Translations under genes and position numbers: made by a program
The notes under the pieces: model-generated
What the model was told of the DNA's origin: nothing
Database searches by the model: none
Seen by the model: the letters and a program-made list of their open reading frames with translations, nothing else
NCBI RefSeq assembly: GCF_000429045.1
Contig: NZ_AUBC01000019.1
Location: 55,805 to 119,804, forward strand
DNA: 64,000 nucleotides
Reading direction: 5' to 3'
Source of the DNA: Salinarimonas rosea DSM 21201
GTDB lineage: Bacteria; Pseudomonadota; Alphaproteobacteria; Rhizobiales; Beijerinckiaceae
Shown: positions 38,931-48,070 of the stretch, in pieces
How the letters are laid out: each line of letters starts with the position of its first letter
Numbering within the stretch: position 1 is the stretch's first letter

Positions 38931-40082
38931 ATGCCCCTCCCCTCATTCACCTTCGGCCCCTCCGGCCAGATCGTCTTCGGCCGTGGCCGCGCGGCGGAGG
39001 CGCCGGGGCTCGTGGCCGCGATGGCGCGCCGCGTCGTGCTCGTGCACGGGCGCGACTCGGCGCGAGCCGGCTGGCTCCACGAGGGCCTCGTGGCGTGCGG
39101 TGTCGCCGTCACGGCGCTCGGCTGCCCCGGCGAGCCGACGTTGCCGCTGCTGGAGGACGCGCTCGAGACCGCCCGCGCTTTCGCCCCCGACGCCGTCGTC
39201 GCCATCGGCGGCGGGGCCGCGATCGACCTCGGCAAGGCGCTCGCGGCGCTGATCCCCCAGGAGACGGCACCGCTCGACCACCTCGAGGTCGTCGGCCGAG
39301 GCCTGCCGCTGGGGCGCGCGCCCCTCCCCTGCATCGCCCTTCCGACCACCGCCGGCACCGGTGCGGAGGTGACGAAGAACGCCGTCGTCGGCGTGCCGGA
39401 GCACCGCCGCAAGGTGAGCCTGCGCGATGCGCGCATGGTGCCGCGCCTCGCCATCGTCGACCCGGCGCTCACCGACGGCCTCCCCCGCGCCCCGACGCTG
39501 GCGTCGGGCCTCGACGCACTGACCCAGGTGATCGAGCCCTATCTCAGCGCACGCGCGAACCCCTTCACCGACGCGCTCTGCCGCGCCGCGATCCCGCTGG
39601 CGCTGCCGGCGCTGGCGCGGCTGATGGAGGCCGAGGACGCGGACGCCCGCGACGCCATGGCGTTCGTGAGCCTGTGCGGCGGCCTCGCGCTCGCCCATGC
39701 CGGCCTCGGCGTCGTCCACGGCCTCGCCGGGCCGATCGGCGGGCTGGCCGACGCGCCCCACGGCGCCGTCTGCGGCGCGCTGCTGCCGCACGCGCTCGAG
39801 GCCCTCGACGCCGCGGCCGCGCCCGGATCGGAGCTCGCGCGGCGCCTCGCCGAGGTGCGTCCCGATCTCGCGCCGGCGCTCGGCGTTTCGCCCGAGGAGA
39901 CGCCGCGCGCGCTGGCCGCCTTCTCCGCCCGCCACGGCCTGCCGGGCCTCGCAGCGCTCGGCGTCGATCCCGCCGACCACGAGACCCTCGCCGAGATGGC
40001 GGAGACGTCGTCCTCGATGAAGGCGAGCGCGATCGCCTTCGACGCGCCCGCCCTCGTCGCCGTGCTGCGCGCGGCGGCCTGA
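38931..40082 (+). CDS. Iron-containing alcohol dehydrogenase family protein
   Basis: A 383-residue group III alcohol dehydrogenase. NAD(P) binding is seen as VAIGGGAAIDLGKALA (about 88-103) and LPTTAGTGAEVTKNAVV. Metal ligands are Asp in GLDALTQVIE (about 195), His in GVVHGLAGP and His in DAPHGAVCG; the fourth ligand, normally His in D-A-L-T-H, is Gln here. It should oxidise or reduce an alcohol/aldehyde or maleylacetate-like substrate; the specificity is unknown. It stands 268 bases after the glp operon, beyond two palindromes. Confidence 0.88.
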   Translation: MPLPSFTFGPSGQIVFGRGRAAEAPGLVAAMARRVVLVHGRDSARAGWLHEGLVACGVAVTALGCPGEPTLPLLEDALETARAFAPDAVVAIGGGAAIDLGKALAALIPQETAPLDHLEVVGRGLPLGRAPLPCIALPTTAGTGAEVTKNAVVGVPEHRRKVSLRDARMVPRLAIVDPALTDGLPRAPTLASGLDALTQVIEPYLSARANPFTDALCRAAIPLALPALARLMEAEDADARDAMAFVSLCGGLALAHAGLGVVHGLAGPIGGLADAPHGAVCGALLPHALEALDAAAAPGSELARRLAEVRPDLAPALGVSPEETPRALAAFSARHGLPGLAALGVDPADHETLAEMAETSSSMKASAIAFDAPALVAVLRAAA

Positions 40083-40151
40083 CGCGCGCCGGCCTCGGAA
40101 CGGCGCGCGCAGGCGTCGGTTCTCCCGCGACACGCATCGCGAGGAGATCCC

Positions 40152-41321
40152 ATGCGCACGCACCGTCCCCCGAGAGTTCCGCTCGCAGCGACGACGGCCC
40201 TCGTCGCAGGCGCGCTCGCCGCCGGCGCCGCCCCGGCGCAGGAGCCGACCTTCCCGACCATCGCCGAGGTCGAGACGCTCTCCACCGACGCCGGCCCGAT
40301 CGCGGTCGAGCGGATCGCGGAGGGGCTCGTGCACCCGTGGGGCATGGCCTTCCTGCCGGACGGGCGGCTTCTCGTCACCGAGCGGCCGGGCCGCCTGCGC
40401 ATCCTCGCCACCGACGGCACGCTGTCCGAGCCGATCGAAGGCGTGCCGGAGGTGTTCGCGCAGGGCCAGGGCGGGCTGCTCGATGTGGCGCTCGACCCCG
40501 ATTTCGCCGAGAACGACCTGGTCTGGCTCAGCTTCGCCGATCCCGCCGCCGGCGGCGCCGCCACGGCGCTCGGCCGCGGGCGGCTCGTCGAGGGCCGGAT
40601 CGCGGGGTTCGAGACGATCTTCCGCCAGGAGCCGGCGACGTCCGGCGAGAACCACTTCGGCAGCCGCATCGTCTTCACGCCCGACGGCCACGTCTTCCTC
40701 GCAATGGCCGAACGCTTCGAGTTCGAGCCGGCGCAGGACCTGTCGAACACGCTCGGCACCATCGTGCGCCTGAACCGCGACGGCTCGATCCCGCAGGACA
40801 ACCCCTTCGTCGGCGACCCGAACGCCGAGGACGCGATCTGGTCGTACGGCCACCGCAACATCCAGGCCGCGGCGCTGCATCCGGACACCGGCGAACTCTG
40901 GGTGGCCGAGATGGGCCCGATGGGCGGCGACGAGCTCAACCAGCCGGAGGCGGGCCGCAACTACGGCTGGCCCGTCGTGAGCTGGGGCCGGCACTACGAC
41001 GGCCGTGACATCCCCGATCCGCCGACGCATCCGGACTTCGCCGACGCGGCCCTGCAATGGACCCCGGTGATCGCGCCCGCGGGCATGATCTTCTACACGG
41101 GCGACCTCTACGAGGCGTGGCGGGGGGACGCGCTGATCGGTGGCCTCGTCTCGCAGGGTCTGGTGCGCGTCGACTTCGAGGACGGGGAGGCGCGCGAGGA
41201 GGCGGAGCGCATCCCGCTGGGTACGCGCGTCCGCGACGTCGTGCAGGGCCCGGACGGGCGCGTCTTCGTCCTCTCCGACCAGCAGGACGGCGCCGTCCTG
41301 CGGCTCTCTCCGGTCGAGTGA
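40152..41321 (+). CDS. PQQ-dependent aldose sugar dehydrogenase-like protein
   Basis: A 389-residue periplasmic six-blade beta-propeller of the soluble glucose dehydrogenase/YliI family. A signal peptide covers about residues 1-32 (LAATTALVAGALAAGAAPAQ). Motifs are HPWGMAFLPDGRLLVTERPG (about 61-80), GENHFGSRIVF, GHRNIQAAALHP and EMGPMGGDELNQPEAGRNYG. It would oxidise sugars or other alcohols with PQQ and Ca2+. The ATG follows GAGGAGATCCC. Confidence 0.93.
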   Translation: MRTHRPPRVPLAATTALVAGALAAGAAPAQEPTFPTIAEVETLSTDAGPIAVERIAEGLVHPWGMAFLPDGRLLVTERPGRLRILATDGTLSEPIEGVPEVFAQGQGGLLDVALDPDFAENDLVWLSFADPAAGGAATALGRGRLVEGRIAGFETIFRQEPATSGENHFGSRIVFTPDGHVFLAMAERFEFEPAQDLSNTLGTIVRLNRDGSIPQDNPFVGDPNAEDAIWSYGHRNIQAAALHPDTGELWVAEMGPMGGDELNQPEAGRNYGWPVVSWGRHYDGRDIPDPPTHPDFADAALQWTPVIAPAGMIFYTGDLYEAWRGDALIGGLVSQGLVRVDFEDGEAREEAERIPLGTRVRDVVQGPDGRVFVLSDQQDGAVLRLSPVE

Positions 41322-41420
41322 GCGAACGCGCCGCGCGACCGCGGGCCGGAACCCGCGGCGCGCTCCCGCATTCGCGCCCCGCGTCGATGGGCCGGGAGCG
41401 ATTTCCAGGCAGGAGGCATC

Positions 41421-42410
41421 ATGAGCGACGAGACCACGTTTCGCGAGAACGCCGCACGCGTGGCGCAGGAATACCGCGCGATTCAGGAGCGCATCGACCG
41501 GGCTGACCGGACGGGGCAGAGCGGAAGCGCCGGCCGCGAGGGCCCCATGCAGGCGGGCGCACGGCCCTATCCCGAGCTGCCCTATGCGAAGACGCATCAG
41601 GACAAGCCGGGCTCCGAGGCCGACCTCGACCCGCGCCCGCTCTACGATGCGCCGTTCTACAGGGGCTCGGGCAAGCTCGACGGAATGGCGACGATCGTCA
41701 CGGGTGGCGATTCCGGCATCGGCCGCTCCGTCGCCGTGCTCTTCGCCCGCGAGGGCGCCGACGTCACGGTCGTCCACCTCGCCGAGGACGAGGACGCCGA
41801 GGAGACGCGCCGCGCCGTCGAGGCCGAGGGCCGGCGCTGCCTCGTCCTGTCCGGCGACGTCTCGGACGAAGCCTTCTGCCGCTTCGCCGTCGCGCGCACC
41901 CTGGAGGCCTTCGGCCGGCTCGACGTGCTCGTCAACAACGCCGCCTTCCAGGAGCACGCCATGGCGCTGGAGGACATCTCGGAGGAGCACTTCGACCGCA
42001 CCATGCGCACGAACCTGCGCGGCTACTTCAACATGACGAAGGCCGCCGTGCCGCACCTGCCCTACGGCGGGTCGATCGTGAACACGGGCTCGGTCACCGG
42101 CATCATGGGCAACAAGACGCTGCTCGACTACTCGATGACCAAGGGCGGCATCCATTCCTTCACCCGGGCGCTGGCGAGCCAGCTCCTGCCCCGCGGAATC
42201 CGCGCGAACGTGGTGGCGCCCGGGCCCGTCTGGACACCGCTCAACCCCGCGGACGCCCCGGCCGACATCGTCGAGAATTTCGGCGGCGGATCGCCCATGG
42301 GCCGCCCCGCACAGCCCGAGGAGCTGGCGCCGGCCTACGTCTTCCTCGCCTCGCCGCAGACGGCGAGCTACATCACGGGCGAGATCCTGCCCGTCGTCGG
42401 CGGCTATTGA
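41421..42410 (+). CDS. SDR family oxidoreductase (YhdF/YghA-like)
   Basis: A 329-residue short-chain dehydrogenase with an N-terminal extension of about 85 residues (ARPYPELPYAKTHQDKPGSE) typical of the YhdF/YghA type. NAD(P) motif VTGGDSGIGRSVAVLFAREG (about 93-112), NNAAF, catalytic Ser (NTGSVTG) and YSMTK (Tyr/Lys). It may act on aldehydes or glucose; these enzymes are often stress-induced. The ATG follows CAGGAGGCATC. Confidence 0.92.
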   Translation: MSDETTFRENAARVAQEYRAIQERIDRADRTGQSGSAGREGPMQAGARPYPELPYAKTHQDKPGSEADLDPRPLYDAPFYRGSGKLDGMATIVTGGDSGIGRSVAVLFAREGADVTVVHLAEDEDAEETRRAVEAEGRRCLVLSGDVSDEAFCRFAVARTLEAFGRLDVLVNNAAFQEHAMALEDISEEHFDRTMRTNLRGYFNMTKAAVPHLPYGGSIVNTGSVTGIMGNKTLLDYSMTKGGIHSFTRALASQLLPRGIRANVVAPGPVWTPLNPADAPADIVENFGGGSPMGRPAQPEELAPAYVFLASPQTASYITGEILPVVGGY

Positions 42411-42419
42411 GGCCGCCGA

Positions 42420-43946
42420 TCAGCGCCGCGCGAGCCGGACGCGGGCGAGCTTGAGGCCCACGAGCACGAGCGCGCCGTAGACGAGCGCGCCCGCGCCGGC
42501 GAGGAGGAGGAGGTGCGTCTCCGCCTCGAGCGACGGAAGTCGTGCGGCCAGCGTGCCGGCGGGCTCGCGCAGCGCCAGGACCGCGCCCGCGAGCGCGAGC
42601 GCGCCGGCGAGGCTCACCGCCACGGTCTTGCCGAGCATGGCGTCCGGCGCCGTCCAGCGCCGGCGTCGCGCGAGGACGAACAGGAGCCCGACGTTCACCC
42701 AGGCGCCGATCGCCGTGGCGACCGCGAGGCCCGGTGCGCCGAGGGGCTCGGTCAGCACGATCTTGAAGGCGACGTTGACCGCGACGCCCGTCAGCGAGGC
42801 GAGGACCGGCGTCGCCGTGTCCGAGCGCGCGTGGAAGCTCGCGAGCCCCGCCCGGATCAGCACGACCGCGGGGAGCGCCGTCGCATAGGCCGCGAGCACC
42901 GCGCCGGCCGCGGCGGCGTCGGCCGCCGTGAAGGCGCCGCGCCCGAACAGGGCGTACATGATGAGGTCGGGCACCGCCACGAAGGCCGCCGCCGCCGGCA
43001 GCGCCAGCACCAGAACGAGGCCGACCGCGCGGTTCTGCGAGCGGTGCGCGCCCGCGACGTCTCCCTCGGCGATGCGCCGGCTCATCTCCGGCAGGAGCAC
43101 GGTGCCCGCCGCGATGCCGATCACGCCGACGGGGAGCTGGTAGAGCCGGTCGGCGTAGTAGAGCGACGACACCGCGCCCGCCGGCAGCAGCGAGGCGATG
43201 ATCGTGTCGGCGAACATGGCGATCTGGACGCCGGCCGAGCCGACCAGCGCGGGACCGAGCGTCTTGAAGAACTTGCGGACATCCGGGTCGAGCGTCGGGC
43301 GGGCGAGCTTCGGGGCGATGCCCCGCGCGGCGGCGTCCCACCACACGAGCAGGAGCTCGAGCACGCCCGCCACCGCGACGCCCCAGGCGGCGGCGTGACC
43401 GGCGCTCGGGAAGAAGCCCGCGAGCAGCAGCCCCGCGACGAGGGAGACGTTCAGCAGGATCGGCGCCCCCGCCGCCGCCGCGAAGCGGTCGTGCGCGTTC
43501 AGAACCGCCGAGAGCAGCGTCACCAGCGTGACGAAGAGGAGGTAGGGAAAGGTGATGCGCGTGAGCGTCACCGTCAGGTCGAAGCGGCCGGGATCGTCGA
43601 CGAAGCCCGGCGCGAGCAGGCCGACGAGCTGCGGCATGAAGGCGAGCGCCGCCGCCAGCACGAGAAGCTGGACCGCGAGCACGAGCGCCGTGATCCGCCC
43701 CGCGAAGATCCGCGCGTCCCCGTCTCCCCGCGCCGCGCGCGCCTGGGCATAGGTCGGGATGAAGGCGGCGTTGAAGGCGCCCTCGCCGAAGATGGCGCGG
43801 AAATGGTTGGGCAGGCGCAGCGCGACCACGAAGGCGTCGGTGACCGGTCCGGCGCCCAGCACGGCCGCCATCGTCACGTCCCGCGCGAAGCCGGTCACGC
43901 GCGAGAGCAGGGTCCATCCGCCGACGGAGACGATCTTCTTGAGCAT
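42420..43946 (-). CDS. murJ: Lipid II flippase MurJ
   Basis: A 508-residue MOP-superfamily inner-membrane protein with about 14 membrane segments, flipping lipid II for peptidoglycan synthesis. The N-terminus MLKKIVSVGGWTLLSRVTGF, then ARDVTMAAVLGAGPVTDAFVV and FGEGAFNAAFIPTYAQAR, are diagnostic MurJ sequences. The start is the ATG at 43946; codons upstream in frame are arginine-rich and unlikely. It ends ten bases beyond the convergent SDR gene. Confidence 0.96.
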   Translation of the reverse strand: MLKKIVSVGGWTLLSRVTGFARDVTMAAVLGAGPVTDAFVVALRLPNHFRAIFGEGAFNAAFIPTYAQARAARGDGDARIFAGRITALVLAVQLLVLAAALAFMPQLVGLLAPGFVDDPGRFDLTVTLTRITFPYLLFVTLVTLLSAVLNAHDRFAAAAGAPILLNVSLVAGLLLAGFFPSAGHAAAWGVAVAGVLELLLVWWDAAARGIAPKLARPTLDPDVRKFFKTLGPALVGSAGVQIAMFADTIIASLLPAGAVSSLYYADRLYQLPVGVIGIAAGTVLLPEMSRRIAEGDVAGAHRSQNRAVGLVLVLALPAAAAFVAVPDLIMYALFGRGAFTAADAAAAGAVLAAYATALPAVVLIRAGLASFHARSDTATPVLASLTGVAVNVAFKIVLTEPLGAPGLAVATAIGAWVNVGLLFVLARRRRWTAPDAMLGKTVAVSLAGALALAGAVLALREPAGTLAARLPSLEAETHLLLLAGAGALVYGALVLVGLKLARVRLARR

Positions 43947-44009
43947 GGTCGGTCCGCGCTGCCTCGGGCGCTTCGCTCTAGCGCGGCGGCGCGCGCCTGT
44001 CATGCGTCC

Positions 44010-44765
44010 TCACGGCAGGCGACCGAGCCGCAGCGCGATGGGCCAGCACACCGCCTTCGGCTCCGACGGATCGCCCCAGGCCTGCGCCAGCCGCTCCCGG
44101 AACACCTCGATCGGCGCCTCTCCCTGGGCGCGGCGCAGCCCGGCGAGGGCGGACCAGGTGGCGACGTAGCCGAGGAAGGCCTCGAGCGGCCAGCGCACGC
44201 GGATCGCGAGCGGCTCGTATGCGATCTCCGGGAACGGGAAGGGCAGCGACGCGTATCCGGCCTCGACGTGGGCGCGCTCCGCCGGCCAGTACGGGCCTGC
44301 CACGTTCCCGTAGAAATCGCGGACGACCGCGTCCGCCGCCGCATCCTCCGGCAGGTCGAGCGTCGCGTAGGTCACGAGCGCGATCGCCGCGCCCGGCCGG
44401 GCGACGCGGCGGGCCTCGGCGTAGAAGGCGTCGAGCGCGAACCAGTGCGCCGCCTGCGCGGCGACGACGAGATCGGCCGTGCCGGGCGCGACGCCGGTCG
44501 CCTCCGCGGGCGCGCAGCGATAGGCGATGCGCGGATGCGCCGTCGCGCGTGCGATCTGCTCGGCGCTGGCATCGACGCCCACCACCCGCTCGAACCGCTC
44601 GGCGAGAAGCGCGGTGAGCTGCCCGCTGCCGCAGCCGACGTCGAGGGCGAGCCCCGTCGCGGGCGACACGTCCGCCAGCATGCGCGCCAGCTCCGGCGGG
44701 TAGGTCGGCCTGCAGCGCGCATAGTCCGCGGAGGTGCCCGAGAAGTGATCCTTGAACGCGGGCAT
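44010..44765 (-). CDS. Class I SAM-dependent methyltransferase
   Basis: A 251-residue protein. SAM motif I is LALDVGCGSGQLTALLAERF (about 37-56), followed by ERVVGVDAS, CAPAEATGVAPGTADLVVAA and AHWFALDAFYAEARRV, the pattern of the UbiE/BioC-like type. The N-terminus (FKDHFSGTSADYARCRPTYP) matches trans-aconitate-methyltransferase-like proteins. The substrate is unknown. It lies upstream of murJ on the same strand. Confidence 0.9.
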   Translation of the reverse strand: MPAFKDHFSGTSADYARCRPTYPPELARMLADVSPATGLALDVGCGSGQLTALLAERFERVVGVDASAEQIARATAHPRIAYRCAPAEATGVAPGTADLVVAAQAAHWFALDAFYAEARRVARPGAAIALVTYATLDLPEDAAADAVVRDFYGNVAGPYWPAERAHVEAGYASLPFPFPEIAYEPLAIRVRWPLEAFLGYVATWSALAGLRRAQGEAPIEVFRERLAQAWGDPSEPKAVCWPIALRLGRLP

Positions 44766-44887
44766 GCTTCGCCTCCGAATCGAGCCGCCACGCTAGCGCC
44801 GGGGCAGCGCGCGGGCCAACCGGACGCGAGCGGATGCGTGCGGAAGCTCGCCGACGGGCGGCCCGCCGACTCCCTGTCGTCGCCAAG

Positions 44888-45940
44888 CTACGCCGACCTG
44901 ATGGAGGTGCTCTCCTGGCGCCTCGTCCCGGCGCCCGGCTCGGAGTCGCCGTAGAAGCGGTCGACGAGCCGCAGCGGAAAGCTCATCTCGGCGAGGCTGC
45001 GGTGCAGGTGCGGCTCGATCGCGGCCAGGCTCTCGCCCACCGGCCCGACGGAGACGAGCCGCAGGCCCGCGACCGCCAGATGGAAGCGATTTCCCACGAA
45101 GGCGCCGCCGAGCCCCCGCCGCCGGCCGTCGGGCTCGGCTCCCTCGGCGACGGCGACGAGCGCGTCGAGAAAGGGGCCGTTCAGCCAGGCGCGCGCGGCC
45201 GCGGGATCCTGCGCGTACGCCTCGAAGGCGGCCTCGAAGCCCGGGTGGTCGATCTCGACCCGCGCGAGCCGGCCGCGCAGGCTCCTGAGGAGCCCGCCTA
45301 CCGCGTTGAGCACGCGCCCGTTGTCCTGCGCGATGACGATCGCGCCGGGCGCCGGCCGCGGCGTCGAGAGCGTCGCGACCACGCCCTGGAACACGGTCTC
45401 GTGCCGCGTGCGGCTCTTGCCGTCCGAATCGGTGTCGCGCCGGCGCTCGCTGAGGCCGAGCTCGCAGGCGCGAATCTCGACGTCGCGGTGGCGGCCGGCG
45501 ACCCCGTCCGCCCAGCTCGCACGATCGTAGGGCGGCAGCAGGTCGAGTTCGCGCAGCGGCGCGAAGTCCGGCCGCTCGTCGGCGGCGGGATCGTAGCGCA
45601 GTCCGAGGAAGCCGGCGAGGTGCGGCATCAGCTCGGCCTTCACCCGCGCGGCGAAGTCGTCCTGCCCGAGGCTGGCGACGAGGATCGCGGCGGCGAGCCC
45701 GCCGAAGGCGACGAACGCGGCCAGTACGAGCCGCAGGTCCCAGTCGATCGGCAGCGCGGCCGTGAGCCCGAACCCGGCGAGGGCCACCGCACCGACGATC
45801 CGCAGGCGTCTCGTCCGCCGCCCGAGGATGGCGAGACGCTCGCGCTCGAGCTTCGGCAGGAGGGGCGCGATCTCACGCGCGAAGACCTCCGCGAAGCCGC
45901 GCTCCCACGGCGCGCTCTCGGTGAAGGGCTCGATGTGCAT
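44888..45940 (-). CDS. DUF3137 domain-containing membrane protein
   Basis: A 350-residue protein with two closely spaced membrane helices (about 48-100, IVGAVALAGFGLTAALPI; LVLAAFVAFGGLAAAILVAS). The C-terminal DUF3137 region has FQGVVATLSTPRPAPGAIVI, VEIDHPGFEAAFEAYAQDP and GGAFVGNRFHLAVAG. The DUF's function is unknown. The start is the ATG after GCGGAGGTGCGCACGCC. Confidence 0.85.
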   Translation of the reverse strand: MHIEPFTESAPWERGFAEVFAREIAPLLPKLERERLAILGRRTRRLRIVGAVALAGFGLTAALPIDWDLRLVLAAFVAFGGLAAAILVASLGQDDFAARVKAELMPHLAGFLGLRYDPAADERPDFAPLRELDLLPPYDRASWADGVAGRHRDVEIRACELGLSERRRDTDSDGKSRTRHETVFQGVVATLSTPRPAPGAIVIAQDNGRVLNAVGGLLRSLRGRLARVEIDHPGFEAAFEAYAQDPAAARAWLNGPFLDALVAVAEGAEPDGRRRGLGGAFVGNRFHLAVAGLRLVSVGPVGESLAAIEPHLHRSLAEMSFPLRLVDRFYGDSEPGAGTRRQESTSIRSA

Positions 45941-46030
45941 GGCGTGCGCACCTCCGCTGCCGTTCTCGACCGCTCCTTCGTCGGGCGCGGGCGCTTTCCG
46001 GTTCACCGGGGCGATCGACCAGCCCCGGCG

Positions 46031-46822
46031 TCACCCCACCCCGAGCCGGTCCATCCAGGCGAGCCCCTCCGCCGTGTCTCCGCGGGGCTTGTACTCGAGG
46101 CCGATCAGGCCCTCGTAGCCGCTCCCGGCGATCGCCTCGAAGATCGCGCGATAGGCGATCTCGCCCCCGTCCGGCTCGCCGCGGTCGGGCACGGCGGCGA
46201 CCTGGACGTGGCCGACGAGCGGGAGGAGCCTGAGAAAGCGGCGGATCAGGTCGCCCTCCCCGATCTGCACGTGGTAGAAGTCGAACAGGAGCTTCACGTT
46301 GTCCCGATCGACCTCGGCCAGGACCTCGGCGATCTCGTCCGCCCGCGAGACGAGATAGCCGGGCCGGTCGTACGCGTTGAGCGGCTCCAGCAGGATCGTG
46401 ATCCCGTCGGGCGCCGCCCGGTCCGCCGCCTCGCGCAGGTTCGCGACATAGGTCGCGCGCGCGGCCTCCCGGTCCGCCGGAACGGGATGGCCCGCCATGA
46501 CGTGGATGCCCTTCACGCCGAGCCCGCGCGCATAGCCGAGCGCCTCGTCGAGATCGGCGCGGAAGGCCTCCTCGCGGCCCGGCAGCGCCGCGCGGCCCCA
46601 TTCGCCCGGGCCGCCCGGGCGGGTGTTGAGCCCCGTCATCCGCACGCCCGCCGCCTCGAGGCGCGCGGCGAGCGTCTCGACCGGATGATCGTAGGGGAAA
46701 TGACACTCGACCTGCGCGAAGCCGCAGGCCGCAGCGGCATCGATGCGCTCGAGGAAGGGCCTGTCGGGGAAGAGCAGCGCGATGTTCGCGGTGAAGCGCG
46801 CACGGGGCAGGATCCGGGTCAC
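46031..46822 (-). CDS. Hydroxypyruvate isomerase-like TIM-barrel protein
   Basis: A 263-residue AP-endonuclease-2-fold isomerase. It opens RFTANIALLFPDRPFLERID and contains QVECHFPYDHP, ILLEPLNAYDRPGYLVS (metal Glu), LFDFYHVQIGEGDL (Asp/His) and LIGLEYKPRGDT. It resembles Hyi/OtnI enzymes interconverting hydroxypyruvate/tartronate semialdehyde or 2-oxo-tetronates. The start is GTG at 46822, overlapping the stop of the acyl-CoA dehydrogenase by four bases, so it is translated with that gene. Confidence 0.88.
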   Translation of the reverse strand: MTRILPRARFTANIALLFPDRPFLERIDAAAACGFAQVECHFPYDHPVETLAARLEAAGVRMTGLNTRPGGPGEWGRAALPGREEAFRADLDEALGYARGLGVKGIHVMAGHPVPADREAARATYVANLREAADRAAPDGITILLEPLNAYDRPGYLVSRADEIAEVLAEVDRDNVKLLFDFYHVQIGEGDLIRRFLRLLPLVGHVQVAAVPDRGEPDGGEIAYRAIFEAIAGSGYEGLIGLEYKPRGDTAEGLAWMDRLGVG

Positions 46823-48039
46823 GGCGCGCCCTCCCCCTCGGCGACCTCCCAGCGCCAGAAGGCGTCGCCCTCCTGCGCCAGGTGGCGGTTGAGCACCATC
46901 TTGTGGACCTCGTCGGCGCCGTCGACGAGGCGCGCCTGGCGGGCGTAGCGATAGATCCACTCGAGCACGGTGTCCTTCGAATAGCCCCGCGCGCCGTTGA
47001 TCTGGATGGCGACGTCCGCCGCCTCGTGCAGCAGGTTCGCCGCGGCGATCTTCGCCATCGAGATCTCCTTCCTGGCGAAGGAGCCGCGATCGAGCGCCCA
47101 GGCGGCCTTCATCACGAGGAGGCGCCCCACCTCGATCTTCATGGCGAGGTCACCGAGCATCAGCTGCACGCTCTCCCGGTCGGCGAGGTGCACGCCGAAG
47201 CCCTCGCGCTCGGCGGCGTAGGCGCGGGCGATCTCGACGCAGCGCCTGGCGAGGCCGAGCCAGCGCATGCAATGGGTCAGCCGCGCGGGCCCCAGCCGGA
47301 TCTGCGTCGCCTTGAGCCCGTCGCCCACCCCCATCAGCACGGCGTCGTCGGGGACGACGAGACCGTCGAAGACGAGCTCGCAATGCCCGCCGTGCTCCTC
47401 CGGCCCCATGATCGGGATGCGCCGGACGATCTCCCAGCCGGGCTGGGCGGCGTCGAACAGGAAGGCGGTGAGCCCGCGCCGCGCGTCGTCCGACGTGCGG
47501 GCGATCAGCACGAAGTGGCGCGCCTCGGCGGCGCCGGTGATGAACCACTTGCGCCCGGTGATCCGCCAGCCGCCCGCGACCCGTTCCGCGCGCGTCGCGA
47601 TCATGCCGGGATCCGAGCCCCCTCCGGGATGCGGCTCCGTCATGGCGAAGGCGGAGCGGACCGCGCCCGAGACGATCGGCGCCAGCCAGCGCGCCTTCTG
47701 CTCCGGCGTCGCGACCTTCTCGAGCAGCATCATGGTGCCGTCGTCGGGCGCGGCGGAATTGAACACGACGGGGCCGAAGATCGAGCGGTTCATCGCCTCG
47801 TAGCAGACCGCCATGCCCTGCTTGGTCAGGCCTCCGCCGCCGGTCTCCGGCCGCAGTTGCAGGCACCAGAGCCCTTCCGCCCGCGCCTTCGCGCGCATCT
47901 CCCCGAGCACGGGGAGCGCGATGTTCTCGTGCGCGTCCCAGGCGCCGGGATCGCTCTCGAGCGGGATCAGCTCGCGCTCCACGAAGGCGGCTATGCGCCG
48001 GCGCAGGTCCTCGACCAGCGGGGGAATGGTGAAGTCCAT
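46819..48039 (-). CDS. Acyl-CoA dehydrogenase, ACAD10/11-like
   Basis: A 406-residue flavoprotein. The FAD/substrate loop is AFAMTEPHPGGGSDPGMI and WFITGAAEA; the C-terminal GARGYSKDTVLEWIYRYARQ and ARLVDGADEVHKMVLNR segment places Asp where most acyl-CoA dehydrogenases have the catalytic Glu of IYEGT. This V/A-DG-x-DEVH pattern is that of ACAD10/11-type enzymes, acting on unusual (for example 4-hydroxy or branched) acyl-CoAs. The start is the ATG five bases after GGAG; GTG 48045 is an alternative. Between an SDR and a TIM-barrel isomerase, coupled to the latter. Confidence 0.92.
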   Translation of the reverse strand: MDFTIPPLVEDLRRRIAAFVERELIPLESDPGAWDAHENIALPVLGEMRAKARAEGLWCLQLRPETGGGGLTKQGMAVCYEAMNRSIFGPVVFNSAAPDDGTMMLLEKVATPEQKARWLAPIVSGAVRSAFAMTEPHPGGGSDPGMIATRAERVAGGWRITGRKWFITGAAEARHFVLIARTSDDARRGLTAFLFDAAQPGWEIVRRIPIMGPEEHGGHCELVFDGLVVPDDAVLMGVGDGLKATQIRLGPARLTHCMRWLGLARRCVEIARAYAAEREGFGVHLADRESVQLMLGDLAMKIEVGRLLVMKAAWALDRGSFARKEISMAKIAAANLLHEAADVAIQINGARGYSKDTVLEWIYRYARQARLVDGADEVHKMVLNRHLAQEGDAFWRWEVAEGEGAP

Positions 48040-48070
48040 GGTCACTCCGCGTTCGGGCCGGCCATCGCCG

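Noticed and set aside
41339..41358. Seven-bp GC hairpin after the PQQ dehydrogenase gene
   Set aside because: No T run and common by chance at this GC content.
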